A DNA stretch of 64,000 nucleotides from Lepas anatifera (Eukaryota; Arthropoda; Thecostraca; Lepadidae), in contig JAOTON010000198.1 of assembly GCA_034440635.1 (NCBI GenBank), positions 1-64,000 on the forward strand, read 5' to 3'. Positions 11,598 to 23,732 of this stretch are shown piece by piece. Position 1 is the stretch's first letter. Each line of letters begins with the position of its first letter. Made by a program: the position numbers and the translations under genes. A model generated the notes under the pieces. That model searched no databases. It had not been told where the DNA came from and saw only the letters and a list, made by a program, of their open reading frames with translations.

Positions 11598-12144
11598 CCA
11601 CAGACAGCGGCAAAGGTTGTGGCTAGACCGCTTAAGGGGCTGGGGCGGCGGTGATTTGGCAGGACCGCACGGGCCACTGTGACCCAGAGTCTAGAGCCTG
11701 CACTGCACGGAGATCTCGTGGTTTAATTCAGCAGCGTTCAGTGTTTACTTTGATTACCACTAGCCAATCTCTGCTCTTGGCTCATGGAACGGGAATTGAT
11801 CGACTTAAGATTATATTTCGTTATCTCGGGTATCTATCTAGTTAAATGTTGCATTCCTACCATATTTTATAATTAGGGCGTTCCAGGACAAAACGACCAA
11901 AAATAGGTCATTTTGACACCACCAGGTCTATCATAAAAAATCTGAAACCTTGTCTTCGAGACAGTTTGGGTCACTGAACACAACTGTGAGAATCTTAGCC
12001 CCATCCAACCGAGTTATAGCCCAGGGCGTTTTCGGAAGGTCACCTTTTAAACTTATCTTTGATGCTTCATAACTCAAAAAATGCATAGCTTGATGAATAA
12101 GTCTTGTATACCAATGCATTGGTTCGAAAATATAAATTATTTAA

Positions 12145-14900
12145 ACCTTGCCCCTGTGGCGGGTACGAGCCACCCTTTCCCTGGTCGGGGGGCGGGGGCT
12201 AAAAAAGACCCCCACGATCCCAACAACAAAGAGAGCTAAACAAAGCACAAAACGTCAATTGAAAGCACCTAAAAATTATACCGAAAATACTTAAGTCATT
12301 TTTCTCGTCAGGTGAATATCAAGGCCACCAGAGGTCAATATAGGTTAAAATCGCTAATATGAGGTGTACTAAGAAAACCTCATATATCTCAGAAACTTTG
12401 ATAGTTAGAAACATTTTCTGAACACCATTCGAAAACTCTTGAGCTGCTTTTTTATTAAGTGGCAATGATTTTTGGGTTAGATCAAAGTCTAGGGAGCTGC
12501 AGGTCATTGGTCATTGAGAATGTGCTTGGGAATGTCCATAGCCACCCATGCATAAGGGCGTTTTCTTTTTGCCAAAGACTTCATCATCATCATCATCATC
12601 ATATTTCGGGTTTAGGGGCGCAACGACATCATAGGTCATACGGCGCCCAAAACACTGAATCAAGAAATACACATCGTGGTATTACTCAGTTCAGTCAGTG
12701 TTAAATTGGTGGGGTGAGACACAGATAAAAACAAACAAATGGGTCGATGGTGAGACGAGTCACGGAGTCAGAGATACCAGCTGTCCGTGCATTTCAGGGA
12801 CGGCTACCTCCGGAGAGTAAATAACATTCAAGTTAGCCTTGTTAAGGAATAAAACAATATTGGAAGTGTCAACAGTGCGGAATTCCCCCAACAGATCCTT
12901 CAGTGAAGGAGTACCTGGCAGATATCGCGCCCTGTCAACCTCGTAGTCGCGACAATCCACTAACACGTGTGTCACCGTGAGTCGCTCGTCGCAGCGCGGG
13001 CACGCCGGAGGGCCATCACCGCAGAGGAGGTACAAGTGTGTCGCGTGTGTGTGACCTATACGCAGCCTGGTGAGAATCACCTCCTCTCTCCTACATTGTG
13101 CACTGGCCGACGACCACACCCCTAATTTGGGCTTCAGCAGCCGCAGCTTACTGCCCTTTGGATCGCTGTCCCATGAGCACTGCCACAAATCGCGAACGCA
13201 TTCACGGATTTTCGGATAGAAATCCAAAAGTGGGATGCCTGGGCCCGTTGGCACCCAACCCTTAGCCGCTACCTTGGCACATTCGTCGGCGCCCTCGTTG
13301 CTAGGTATACCTACCTGGCTTGGCACCCAGTCTATGATGACAATTTTACCCTGACAGTGTGCCCTACACATCCTACGTCTTATAAGCTCTAAAATATGTG
13401 ATGATGTCGGGTGCGTTTCAAACACACTCAGTGCTCGTATAGATGATAGTGAGTCTGAAAATATTACATGTCGGCGTGTTCTGGAATATAAAATATGATC
13501 CATGCAACGAAACAGCGCATACAGCTCAGCGGTGAACACAGATGCGGTACTCGGCAGCGTAAATCTATTTTCAAAGGTCTCACCACAAAGGCGCATCCCG
13601 CTCCATTTCCACACTTTGAACCGTCTGTGTAGTATACGGAGCAATCTATGTATGAGTCATGCAGGTGCTGCAGGAAAACCTGACGCATCACATTAGGCGG
13701 TAGATCCTTTGTCATTTCAAGTAGTCTGGTGTCGGTTTTAAATTCAGGTAAAACTCATGGTTCCACTGATGACGCGTGGTGAGTCTCGATTAGGCTAATA
13801 TCTATATCGGCTTCGCTGAGCCACTCGCATACCCTGAGCCCAGGGTGTCGTGCTGATGTCGGGAGAGTGTCGGCCTGGTGCTGTAGCGTTTCAGAAAATA
13901 ATTTTGGGTATGCTGGGTGCCCGGGGAATTGTCTAATCTTTAAAGCGTACTTCAGCGATAAGAAACGTCGTCGCAACAACAAAGGCATCTCGTCGGCATC
14001 CGCCAGTAGGCTGCTGGTGGGCGATGTGCGGAAAGCACAAGGATAATCCTTAAAGCTTGGTGGTGGACAGTGTCCAATACTCGCTTGGCACTTTCCGTGG
14101 CGGATTCGTAAACTATACACCCATGATTCTAGTTTTGCGAATAACTTCCAAACCAAGCAAGATAAATCCATAGTTGATACACCTTTGCAATCCTCTTGTC
14201 AATAATAATCAAATGATATATGATATCGATCGGCATGATATCGATGATCCAATTTGAAATTTGACCTGACCCAGGTCAATGGTTTGACCCAACTTGACCA
14301 GGTATTATCATTATATATATCATTTGACTTGCAGTGACCATTAAAACACTTTGGTGACAAAATAAAAGTATTATCTTTGTTTATTTAAAATGTATAAAGT
14401 AAAACACCGAAAAATGCTTATTTGCACTAAGATGACCTTTGAAAGGTCACAGGTCAAAATTGTTGGTATCAAGTTCAGAAATGGGCTATGACCAATTCGT
14501 AAAGGATGTTTGAAGTTGATTCCAGCGATAATTACTGAGGGGAGCTTATTTCCTGATTTTCCCATTGCATTTGCAATGGGAAGGTCATGCTCTGTACATG
14601 ACCTTAGGTCACCGATATTAAAACATCCTGGGACACGAGTTGTAGCTCCTGGTCGGCTTAATATGGGGTATGAGTTTCAATTTGGTCAATTAACCCTCCT
14701 TTTAGTTATGCAGTCCTAAACATTATTTTTAGGTGAGGTCTTTTCACGTGACCTTATATGACCTTGAGCTAAAATTTTCAGGAATCATATAAAAATGATG
14801 AAGAAATAGCTAGACTAAGTTTAAAGGTGCTGCGCTCCGCCGTTTTTCGGTCACTTTGGAAAAACCCGGGGGTCTAAAAAGACCCCCACCCGGGCGAAGG
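12145..14900. mobile_element. TTAA-flanked AGGTCA-rich repeat carrying a non-LTR insertion, unit 1
   Basis: The left end is TTAA (12141-12144) then ACCTTGCCCCTGTGGCGG. The right end is CACCCGGGCGAAGG then TTAA (14901-14904). The inner ends hold CTAAAAAAGACCCCC and its mirror GGGGGTCTAAAAAGACCCCC. Units 2, 3 and 4 carry the same repeat at about 23298-26264, 35118-37876 and 52147-53650. The unit 4 copy lacks the retrotransposon. The left boundary is less certain than the right. Confidence 0.55.
12583..14132 (-). mobile_element. I-group non-LTR retrotransposon fragment (RT end, RNase H, zinc motif), unit 1
   Basis: On the minus strand it holds the C-terminal part of a reverse transcriptase (CAFRTSPTSSLL, then SLKYALKIRQFPGHPAY), an RNase H domain (YYTDGS, AELYAL, FSDSLSSIRAL, EGADECAK) and a zinc motif (CPRCDERLTVTHVLVDC), then an (ATG)n tail at 12583 onward. 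RNase H places it in the I group. It is flanked by 16-bp direct repeats, TTTTGCCAAAGACTTC (12567-12582) and TTTTGCGAATAACTTC (14133-14148). The repeat at 52561-52585 is an empty site. An in-frame TGA before the RNase H (near 13755) and a further frameshift near 13464-13644 make it dead. Confidence 0.85.
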
Positions 14901-15339
14901 TTAAGTTCAAAAGTTCAGAAATTAGAGGAAAAACTCTTTTAGTTTCATTTTATCCAAAGATAACCTATGGAGCAAAATTTCAGAAGTGACTGTAAGGCTC
15001 ATTTCAAGTGCCAAAAGGTCATGCTGGGTCACAAAACAAAAGTTCAAACCACTAAAAAGTCAAAATTCAAACAAATACAATTCACCTATTTCAAAATATG
15101 GTATAGTTGAAGACCAGTTCAGTGGTATACAAGGATTTGTTCATCAAGGAATGCATTTTAAGCTATAAAGCATCAAAGAAGAATTAAAAGGCGATCTCCC
15201 GAAAAATTATAGCGTATAAGAGCAATATTGAAAGCCAAAAGTATCCATCGTTAACAACAGTCCTTAGAAGGTATGCGTTGTCACTGGCAAATATGTGATT
15301 TGAAAACCATGATCTGTATTTTATGAATAAATATTCAAA

Positions 15340-16677
15340 TTAACACTCGCACAAAAGGTTCAATGGGACACGTATGCAGTTACGTGATAACGAAGCACAC
15401 AGATGATGGAAGCAGATATTCAGATGATGGGGGGGGGCGACTAATACACAGCCTTGTGGACGGGAGCTGGATGGTACACAGGCTTCAGGGCTTGGTACAC
15501 GGGGGGCAGCGTGGTACACAGGCTTCAGGGCATGGTAGGCCGAAGCAGCGTGGTGCGAGGCCTTGTGGACGGGAGCGGGGTGGTAGGCGGGCGCCTTGGC
15601 GTAGCCGTCGTAGGTGACCTCTGCGTTGTAGCCGCCGTGGTGGTCAGCGTGGTACTTGACGTTCTGTGTGCGGCCGTCGGGCAGCGCAACGCTGTACTGT
15701 CCCTCGACGTTGTTGCCGTCGCCGTGCTCCTGCTGGGAGAACTGGGCGCCGTAGTGTGGGTCGTTGACGGCGTAGTTGAAGGCGTAGGGCCGCACGTGGT
15801 GGTCGTCGTGCCCGTAGCCGTGCTGGGGCGCTGCGGCGGCCGTGGCGGCGAGGGCGGCAATCAACAGAAACTGAAGATGCAGAAAAAATTGGAGTGGTTA
15901 TTAATGGTTGAAATAGTATATGAACGAATAATGAAATAGCAAAATTCATGCAGTTTTTTACAACCTCCGGGTGTTTTCTATTGTGATACAGACAATTTTG
16001 TGTTTTAGGTTCATGGTTAAAGGAGATGTTAGGTCACAAGATATCTTTACTTAAAGGTACGTTCAAGAGGGATCCCTCCACGCCCGAGTGACATTAGCCC
16101 TGTTCCAGCTGTCAGCACAGTTTTGTCAGCAGGACCTCTAACCTCTCCTCCAGAAAAGTAACATCAGTGGCATAATCGCCTCTTGTTTGTGCTAAGCAAA
16201 GGGAAATTAATCCTTTATACCATTAAAAAATATTAGGCTGCCACTTCGTGCACTTACTATATTTCATCAGCGCAAACAGCAGGCCATCAGCCCGTAAAAC
16301 CTCTAGAACTAGTTCCCGGGGAGAGGCTACAATCCTGTGACGTAGGCGCAACGCGGCCCGCTGATTGGTGCTGACAAAACTGTGCTGACAGCTGGAACAG
16401 GGCTATTGCATGGGCGTGGAGGAATTCCTTCACTATTGGGTCGTATGTTAAACTGCTGCTAATGGCACTTCCCGCTTGCAAATTTGTGACAATACACGAT
16501 AATCAAGTCCATCCCGAATGCAATGAAAAAGCATTTCATTTTCAATTCTGGTCCTCTTTTACAAAAATTTGGCTATTTAATCATTTAATTTTCCCATGTT
16601 GTATGCTACGAGGTGTGACGTCACATCCGGTGGTCTGCGCTTGCTGTTGGAGGGGGCTGGTTAGGTCATACCTTCAT
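15340..16677 (-). CDS. Cuticle gene 4 (Y type): RR-2 cuticle protein, C-terminus frameshifted
   Basis: Exon 1 is 16672-16677 (MK). The 801-bp intron is swollen by an unclassified insertion and a nested MITE. Exon 2 begins at 15870 after TTCAG. The signal peptide ends about AAAA|PQ, and the RR-2 domain is complete with small changes (FNYAVND, SVALPDG). A six-G run at 15501-15506 shifts the frame in the tail, so the stop at 15441 is missed and the frame continues to 15340 (about 178 residues). Both tail repeats read AL-KPV rather than AP-KPV. Confidence 0.8.
16037..16659. mobile_element. Unclassified insertion with 9-bp duplication in the intron of gene 4
   Basis: It is bounded by GTTAGGTCA at 16028-16036 and 16660-16668, a site present once in gene 8. 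The same insertion is in gene 6 (27432-27742), without the nested MITE. It contains a hairpin built on CTCCACGCCCG and CGGGCGTGGAG, split here by the MITE. A 9-bp duplication is typical of Mutator-like elements, but terminal inverted repeats are not obvious. Confidence 0.6.
16097..16403. mobile_element. MITE with perfect 35-bp terminal inverted repeats, TA duplication
   Basis: Its ends, 16097-16131 and 16369-16403, are exact reverse complements beginning GCCCTGTTCCAGCTGTCAGC. TA flanks it on both sides (16095-16096 and 16404-16405), as for Tc1/mariner elements. The copy of the host insertion at 27490 lacks it, so it came later. There is no coding frame. Confidence 0.85.
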
Positions 16678-16702
16678 GTCAGTGGTGGAATGTTCAGCTG
16701 TG

Positions 16703-16738
16703 AACTGATGCTGTGCCCCGGTACCGGCCCAATTTATA
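16703..16738 (-). promoter_or_regulatory. Core promoter of cuticle gene 4
   Basis: The TATAAAT box is at 16732-16738 and the TCAGTT initiator at 16703-16708, with 32-bp spacing. The intron insertions do not touch it. Confidence 0.75.
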
Positions 16739-17027
16739 CCACAGACAGCGGCAAAGGCTGTGGCTAGACCGCGGTAGGGGCTGGGGCGGCGGTGATTTAG
16801 CAGGACCGCACGGGCCAGTGTGACCCAGAGTCTAGAGCCTGCATTGGCCGCATATCTAATGGTTTTAGTTGTGCAGCCTTCAATTTTGTCGTTGAACGCC
16901 ACAAGCCAATCTCTGCTCTTGGCTCATGGAAGGCTAATTGTTTTCTTTCAAGAGTTTCCACAAAGAATCTGTGTTTGGTCAGTCATCACTTTAACGATAC
17001 GACACTTTATCTCTGGTATCCATTTAA

Positions 17028-17867
17028 CACGCGCATTGACGGGGGTCTGAGCCACCTTCGCATTGACGGGGGCGGGTACCCGCCCCCCTAAGATCTCGAG
17101 AACCACGGTAGGTAGCGAAAAACGGTAAACGGCGTTGGGCTGCCCATCCACTTCTCCATCGAAAACATTTGAGCCATTTTTTTGTCAGGTCACATTTAAG
17201 GTCACGAGAGGTCAAAACATGCCCGTCATAGGGATAACATGTAAAATTCAGTTTTTCGGGCATTACATCTGAACAAGTAAAGATAGAGCAAAACGGCTTG
17301 AACTATATGAATCCTCTTAGCAAGCCAAATCGAATGATATATAATTTGACCTTGCTAGGTCAAATCAAGCATTTGACCTGACCTGAGGTCAGGTCAGGGT
17401 CAAATTATATAAAATGCATATCATTAGAACTGCAAAGCCCAGGCAAGTCTAATGCAGCTAAAATAAATGCTCTATCACCATCCGTTACTGAGTTATTCCG
17501 TAAAAACCATTTTTCCCATGTATTTCCAATGGAGAGGTCATGCGTCGTACCTGACCTTAGGTCATCGATATCAAAAATACCGGAACACATTCTAGAGAAC
17601 TCGGTGGGGTCATTATGTGATATGAGTTTCAATCAAATAGGTTCACCCTGCTCCGACTTATGCTATCTTAAACTTTTTTTGAGGTCGGGTCACTTGACCT
17701 GTATTGGTGACCTGACCTGAGATGACCTAACCTTAAAATTTTCACAGAAGTTGTAAAAATGATGAGGGAAAAGGTATACCAAGAACGGCGGCGCTACGCG
17801 CCGCCGTTTTTCTACTTTCTCCGAAAAACCCGAGGGGGCGGGTACCCGCCCCCCGTCAATGCGCGTG
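17028..17867. mobile_element. AGGTCA-rich TTAA transposon with proven empty sites
   Basis: The ends CACGCGCATTGACGGGGG and CCCCCGTCAATGCGCGTG are an exact 18-bp inverted repeat, flanked by TTAA (17024-17027 and 17868-17871). Units 2, 3 and 4 read CCATTTAATGAACC or CCAGTTAATGAACC at the same place (near 28105, 39363 and 55175), so this insertion followed the duplications. Subterminal GGGTACCCGCCCC blocks and a GAAAAACGG/CCGTTTTTC pair extend the inverted symmetry. The middle holds many AGGTCA half-sites. No transposase is present, so it is non-autonomous; TTAA suggests piggyBac or Kolobok machinery. Confidence 0.85.
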
Positions 17868-18279
17868 TTAATGAACCTTACATGTTGCAAGCCGCCGCAG
17901 GCTGCCAGATTGGTGATTACACGAGATGCTTGGGTTAACCCAGAGTAGTAAGACAATAGGCGATATCTCTGTTTTAGGCGACTGCAGGTTGATTTCCTGA
18001 TTTTCAGACTTATTTTTTTGCATATATTGCCTTTTTTAGAATTTAAACAAAGTAGTATATGGTCTTTAATTAAGCTGTTAGGTCGGATGAAGAATGTCCT
18101 TTAACACTGTGGGAAGCATATATGTTGAAGCTTTCTCATTCTTTGTGCATTTCACTAGGGCTTGGCTTTACCTTTTTGTTGGGGGTGCCCAGCACATCAT
18201 TGGGAGTGTCCGGGGCAGCCTCAAATGCGACAGAAATCCAAGCCCCTGATGTTAAGTTTTTGAAAATGAGCCGCTGCAG

Positions 18280-18623
18280 CATTGTCAGACGCAGGGGGGG
18301 GCATTCCGGCCATGCCCCCAAAGCGCTGGAGTGGTGGGCAAACTATCTTTTGGCCCCACCAAACGCCGGATAAATTTTTGAACAAAGTTATTTTGCACTA
18401 GGTCTGTAGAGCAAAAAATATTCGCTCCCACAACCCCCCCCTTCGGAGAGCGTTCATGCACTTGGAGAAGTAGCTTATACCACGTCTGTAGAGCACTGAA
18501 AAAGGTGTTTACACTAGGTCTGTAGAGCAAAAAAATCTTCGCTCCAACCCCCCCTTCGCCCCAGGAGAAGAGGCAGACATGGGTTTGGCCCACCCCCAAA
18601 ACTCGGGTCTGCCTCCGCCCCTG
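18280..18623. mobile_element. hAT-like MITE, unit 1
   Basis: It begins CATTGTCAGACGCAGG and ends CTGCCTCCGCCCCTG, flanked by a perfect 8-bp duplication CGCTGCAG (18272-18279 and 18624-18631). Non-coding. Confidence 0.8.
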
Positions 18624-18631
18624 CGCTGCAG

Positions 18632-19380
18632 GAACCTTATTTGCCACTTAGCACCATTGTCGCCAACTGCAACACTATGAGGAAATTCCCAGACTCGGAC
18701 GTGGCAGCTGAGTCTATCTTGTACCTAGGACCCAGCCATGCTGTCAAGTAATGCTGCATTCATTTCACGAAACATTGTAAAGAGAGACCACGACCTTTTA
18801 ACAAAGCGATTTCCTCGCTTTTCTACTCTTTGTACGTTGACATAAAACTGTTTTCCCAGGTGGAACTTTCTCCGGTATCAGCTTTGCCTGCTTCTACCTT
18901 TTGTTGTTCTTGGCTCGTCACGTTATGACCAAAACTGGTAAACGCCAATTATACTTGCCTCTAATAAAGACGTGTGTATTTCAAAGAAGTGACAAATCCG
19001 TCAGCAGTTGGACATAGAGCCACAATATTCAGTGAGTGATGTATTTCCTAAAGTACCGGACATTGTCTTATGCAAATCACACATTGGCAGACTCAGTAGG
19101 AAACTGATTGGCGGTGCATGGGAATATATTAATGAGTAAGGAAAAGAGCATACTTGCCTTGGGGGAGTGATCCCATGATGTCAGTAACCTCCCCATGGCA
19201 TGGCGGCTAAAAATATTTAGGCCATTTTATCGCGCATCTTTAGAGAATACTGTGTAGAAATTACTAGTGCATAAGTCAGGAGCAAAAAGTGAAACAATAT
19301 TGAGAAAGATAGAATTGGCACAGGATTGTTCAGAATGTAATGGGATATAATGTGTTTTTGTGATTTTTTTCAAATTTCAC
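18632..19380. other. Spacer between tandem units
   Basis: This is shared nearly unchanged with 30426-31140, 47114-47840 and 55805-56360. No gene is seen. It is conserved between units only because of recent duplication. Confidence 0.5.
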
Positions 19381-19916
19381 ATTTTCAAATTTTGACTTTT
19401 ATTAGTTTGACCTCTCGTTTTGTGACCTAGCATGACGTTTTAGCACTTGAAATGGGCCTTACAGACACCTCTGAAAGTTCCCTCCATAGATTATCTTTGC
19501 ATAAAATAGAAATAAAAGTGTTTTTCCTCCAAATTTCAGAACTTTTGCACTTACGATAGGTAAACAGACGGCCTACACCCCACTGCGGTAGTACAGCCAA
19601 ATTAAAAACGCTGCAAAGAAAGTGATTGCTTTTAGAATCAGGTAAATAGTTTTCCTGAACTATAATGCAGTGATGTTGCATTGTCTTGACGCATATTTCA
19701 TTGTGCAGCTCTCCGAGTTTATGAAAATTAATACCTGCCAACACGAGTGGGGCGGGTAACTGACCTCCTCTGGTTTCGACGGATATAACAAAAACACTCT
19801 GGTGCAGCGCCGTCGTAATTAATCTACCTCTTACCCGGAATTTTTGCAACTTCTGCAAAACTTAGGTCAGCTAGCAACTGATATGAACCATAGGAACCGT
19901 AAATACCTTAAGTCAG

Positions 19917-20130
19917 CCGGAAACTGACTGGTTAGTGGGTGGCCTGAGCTAGGCGGCCCTCCCTGTGCTTGGTGGGACCTTAAACTTTTGTTTCTAAATT
20001 AACCCTTCATTGTGGGAATTCCCGTTTTGTTGGCGGCGTCGGATCTGCATGATAATTCCATTGATGACTTCAGTAAGAATTTGGCTCCTAAAACCGAGCT
20101 GGGAACAAGTTTGACAAAATTTATAAAAAA
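19917..20130 (+). repeat. SINE 3'-body remnant, unit 2
   Basis: This is the headless SINE body found at the same place in every unit. Confidence 0.65.
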
Positions 20131-20237
20131 CAAAAATAATATACGTTTTAGGTAATAGGAAATTTATGCCTTGTTTCGTGTGTGACAAGGACCAAGAAAC
20201 GTATTAGTCATGGACTAATTTATCCTTGCATCCTTAA

Positions 20238-21088
20238 CACTCGCATTGACGGCGATCTGAGCCACCTTCGTTTTGACGCGGGGGGGGCAGTACCCATCCC
20301 CCTCTCCTAAGGTCTCGAGAACCACGCTAGATAACGAAAAAAGGTAAACGGTGTTGGGTAGCCCATCCACAGCTCTATCAAAAGTAATCGTGCAATTTTT
20401 TGGTCAGGTCACATTTAAAGTCACTAGAGGTCAAGAGATGACGTCATAGGGATAACATGTAAATGAAAGGTTTTCGGTCACTACATTTGAAGAAGTAAAG
20501 ATGGAGCGAAACAATTTAGACCTTGACGATCCTCACAGAAAGCCAAATAGGATAATTTATGATAAGGTTTTGCTAGGTCAAATTTGGCCAAATATGGGAT
20601 TTGACCTGACCTGAGGTCAGGCCAAAGTCAAATTACGTCAAAAACTATATCATTAAATCTGCAAAGACGAGATAAATCTAATTCAGAAGAAAATAAACTT
20701 TATCACCGTCCATTACTAAGTTATACAGTTGAAATCATTTTCCTATTTATTTCCAAAGGGGAGGTCATGGCTCATACTTGAACATAGGTCATTGATATAA
20801 AACATACACGAACATATTTAAGAAAACTTGGTGGACCCATGATAAAATATGAGTTTCATTCGGCCTAATATGATTTATGTTTTCTTAAACTTTTTTGGTG
20901 GTCAGGTCATTTGACCTCTACTGGTGACTTGATCTGAGATGACCTTACCTTAAAATTTTGGCCAAAGGTGTAAAAATGATAGGAGAAAAGGATTGCCAAG
21001 TCCGGCGGCGCTACTCGCCGCTCTTTTACGCTATCTCTAAAAACTTGAGGGGGCGGGCGGATACCCGCCCTCCGCGTCAATGTGCATG
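20238..21088. mobile_element. AGGTCA-rich TTAA transposon, unit 2
   Basis: TTAA is at 20234-20237 and 21089-21092. Ends and interior match 5968-6800. Confidence 0.7.
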
Positions 21089-22113
21089 TTAAAGGGAATG
21101 TGGCACCTTTATGGCGTGATTTTAACTGAGTTAACCAGGTTGTAAACCATGCCTGAAAATCCATTACTCACATATCATTTGTCTTTGAGCTAGACATTTT
21201 TGCAGAGAAAAGTTAAAAGCCTACATGAAATATTCCCAAGGATCCGCCTACAGCTGTCAGCTGTTGGCCTGACGTCATGCTAATGTCACTGTGAGTAGTC
21301 ATCCTATTGAAGCCTCCTGAATATGACAGTAGTTGCCAGATCATGGCGTTATGCACAGGGAGAGGTTTATTGTTTGCTATAGAAGAGCATTTTAAATATC
21401 AAAACACTGGGCTTTTTTGTACATTTTTCAGGAAAAGTCATGGTGATTACTATTTTCGGCTAAAAATAGCTCTAATTGCCATATATTTCGAGAATTGGCC
21501 AAGGTGCTTCATTCCCTGTAAGGAAAATTTCCAAAAATGTAGCAAATTTGTCAATAATTGAAAAAAGTATCCCTAGGCAGTTTGCAAAGTCCCTGGCCTT
21601 AACGGTCGGGAACCTCGCAAAGTTCAGATAAAAGTTCGGGGCTTCCGCGACTTTGATGCTTTGTCAGTTTGATATAACAAGCCGGCATTTTAATGTGACC
21701 TGGTTGGCTATCATCCTTGTAATATATTCATCACAGTATCTGTACATTTTCCGAAAGAATCAGATGTAAACCAGATTTCTTACGTTATATGAAAATCCTC
21801 GAGTTTCTTACGTTGTAGGAGAAGTTTCTATGTGTTATAGCTTTTATATATGTCTAACTGACGGTAATATATTTATTGGGACATTTAATGCTCATTATCA
21901 GCCTCTAAAAGCCTAATTGAAAGACAAGAGTACACGTGGTTACCAAACTGTCCTTGGAAGGTATTCGTTGTCAATGGCAAAGACGTGCTTTGAAAAAAAT
22001 GTTCTGTATTTTATGAATAAATATTTGAATGACAAATTGCATAAAAGCACCGATATGGGACACGTATGCAGTCACGTGATTACGGAAGCAGACATTCAGA
22101 TCATGGAGGGCGA

Positions 22114-22691
22114 CTAATACACAGCCTTGTGGACGGGAGCAGCGTGGTACAGGCTTCGGGCATGGTACACGGGGGCGTGGTGCACTGGCTTCGGGGCATG
22201 GTGCCGAAGAGCATGGTGGGCCTTGTGGACGGGAGCGGGGTGGTAGGCGGGCGCCTGGGCGTAGCCGTCGTAGGTAACCTCTGCGTTGTAGCCGCCGTGG
22301 TGGTCAGCGTGGTACTTGACGTTCTGTGTGCGGCCGTCGGGCAGCACAACGCTGTACTGTCCCTCGACGTTGTTGCCATCGCCGTGCTCCTGCTGGGAGA
22401 ACTGGGCGCCGTAGTGTGGGTCGTTGACGGTGTAGTCGAAGGCGTAGGGCCGCGCGTGGTGGTCGTCGTGTCCGTAGCCGTGCTGGGGCGCTGCGGCGGC
22501 CGTGGCGGCGAGGGCGGCAATCAGCAGGAACTGTAAGATGGAGAACAAATTGAAATGGTTATTAATGGTTGAATTAATGCTCGACAGAAATCATGCAGTA
22601 GCTTACAGTATACATTGCGCTTTCTCTTTCGATTACGACAATTATGTGTTTAAGATCGATGGTTAAAAGAGATGTTGGGCCATACCTTCAT
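22114..22691 (-). CDS. Cuticle gene 5 (X type): intact RR-2 cuticle protein with rearranged tail
   Basis: Exon 1 is 22686-22691 (MK), the intron is 155 bp (22531-22685), and exon 2 is 22114-22530 (417 bp, in frame). The protein has about 140 residues: signal peptide MKFLLIAALAATAAAA, complete RR-2 domain (FDYTVND, where other copies have FDYAVND), and a short scrambled tail (HKAHHALRHHAPKPVHHAPVYHARSLYH in pieces) instead of regular YHAPKPV repeats. Exon 2 is the shortest of the cluster and does not fit the 39-bp ladder of the others. Several small compensating indels seem to have restored the frame and the AVY end. Confidence 0.85.
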
Positions 22692-22716
22692 GTTAGTGGT
22701 GGAATGTTCAGCTTTG

Positions 22717-22752
22717 AACTGATGCTGTACCCCGGCACCGGCCCAATTTATA
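22717..22752 (-). promoter_or_regulatory. Core promoter of cuticle gene 5
   Basis: The TATAAAT box is at 22746-22752 and TCAGTT at 22717-22722, with 32-bp spacing. Confidence 0.75.
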
Positions 22753-23732
22753 CCACAGATAGCGGCAAAGGTTGTGGCTAGACCGTGGAAGGGGCTGGGG
22801 CGGCGGTGATTTAGCAGGAACGCACGGGCCACTGTGACCCAGAGTCTAGAGCCTGCATTGCCCGGAGATCTCGTGGTTTAATTCAGCAGCGTTCAGTGTT
22901 TACTTTGATTACCACTAGCCAATCTCTGCTCTTGGCTCATGGAACGGGAATTGATCGACTTAAGATTATATTTCGTTATCTCGGGTATCTATCTAGTTAA
23001 ATGCTGCATTCCTACCATATTTTATAATTGGGGCGTTCCAGGACAAAACGACCAAAAATAGGTCATTTTGACACCACCAGGTCTATCATAAAAAATCTGA
23101 AACCTTGTCTTCGAGACAGTTTGGGTCACTGAACACAACTGTGAGAATCTTAGCCCCATCCAACCGAGTTACAGCCCAGAGCGTTTTCGGAAGGTCACCT
23201 TTTAAACTTATCTTTGATGCTTCATAACTCAAAAATGCATAGCTTGATGAATAAGTCTTGTATACCAATGAATTGGTTCGAAAATATAAATTATTTAAAC
23301 CTTGCCCCTGTGGCGGGTACGAGCCACCCTTTCCCTGGTGGGGGGGGGGGGGCTAAAAAGACCCCCACGATCCCAACAACAAAGAGAGCTAAACAAAGCA
23401 CAAAACGTCAATTGAAAGCACTTAAAAATTATACCGAAAATACTTAAGTCATTTTTCTCGTCAGGTGAATATCAAGGCCACCAGAGGTCAATATAGGTTA
23501 AAATCGCTAATATGAGGTGTACTAAGAAAACCTCATATATCTCAGAAACTTTGATAGTTAGAAACATTTTCTTAACACCATTCGAAAACTCTTGAGCTGC
23601 TTTTTTATTAAGTGGCAATGATTTTTGGATTAGATCAAAGTCTAGGGAGCTGCAGGTCACTGGTCATTGAGAATGTGCTTGGGAATGTCCATAGCCACCC
23701 ATGCATAAGGGCGTTTTCTTTTTCCCAAAGAC

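Larger units (their letters stand above)
5110..19380. repeat. Segmental duplication unit 1 (genes 2, 3, 4)
   Basis: By-eye alignment shows the same order of landmarks as in units 2-4: SINE remnant, TTAA element, X gene, second TTAA element with non-LTR fragment, Y gene, hAT MITE, spacer. Unit 1 also has gene 3 and its flank (about 8640-11900), a more diverged copy of the X block. Boundaries are approximate. Confidence 0.7.

Noticed and set aside
12490..12520. Canonical ecdysone response element (inverted repeat with one-base gap)
   Set aside because: The half-sites here (AGGTCATTGGTCA) form a direct, not inverted, repeat. No perfect single-base-gap inverted element was found by eye.
12459..12704. 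Short frame with a run of histidines (also at 23612 and 35433)
   Set aside because: The histidines come from the (CAT)n tail of the I-group retrotransposon.
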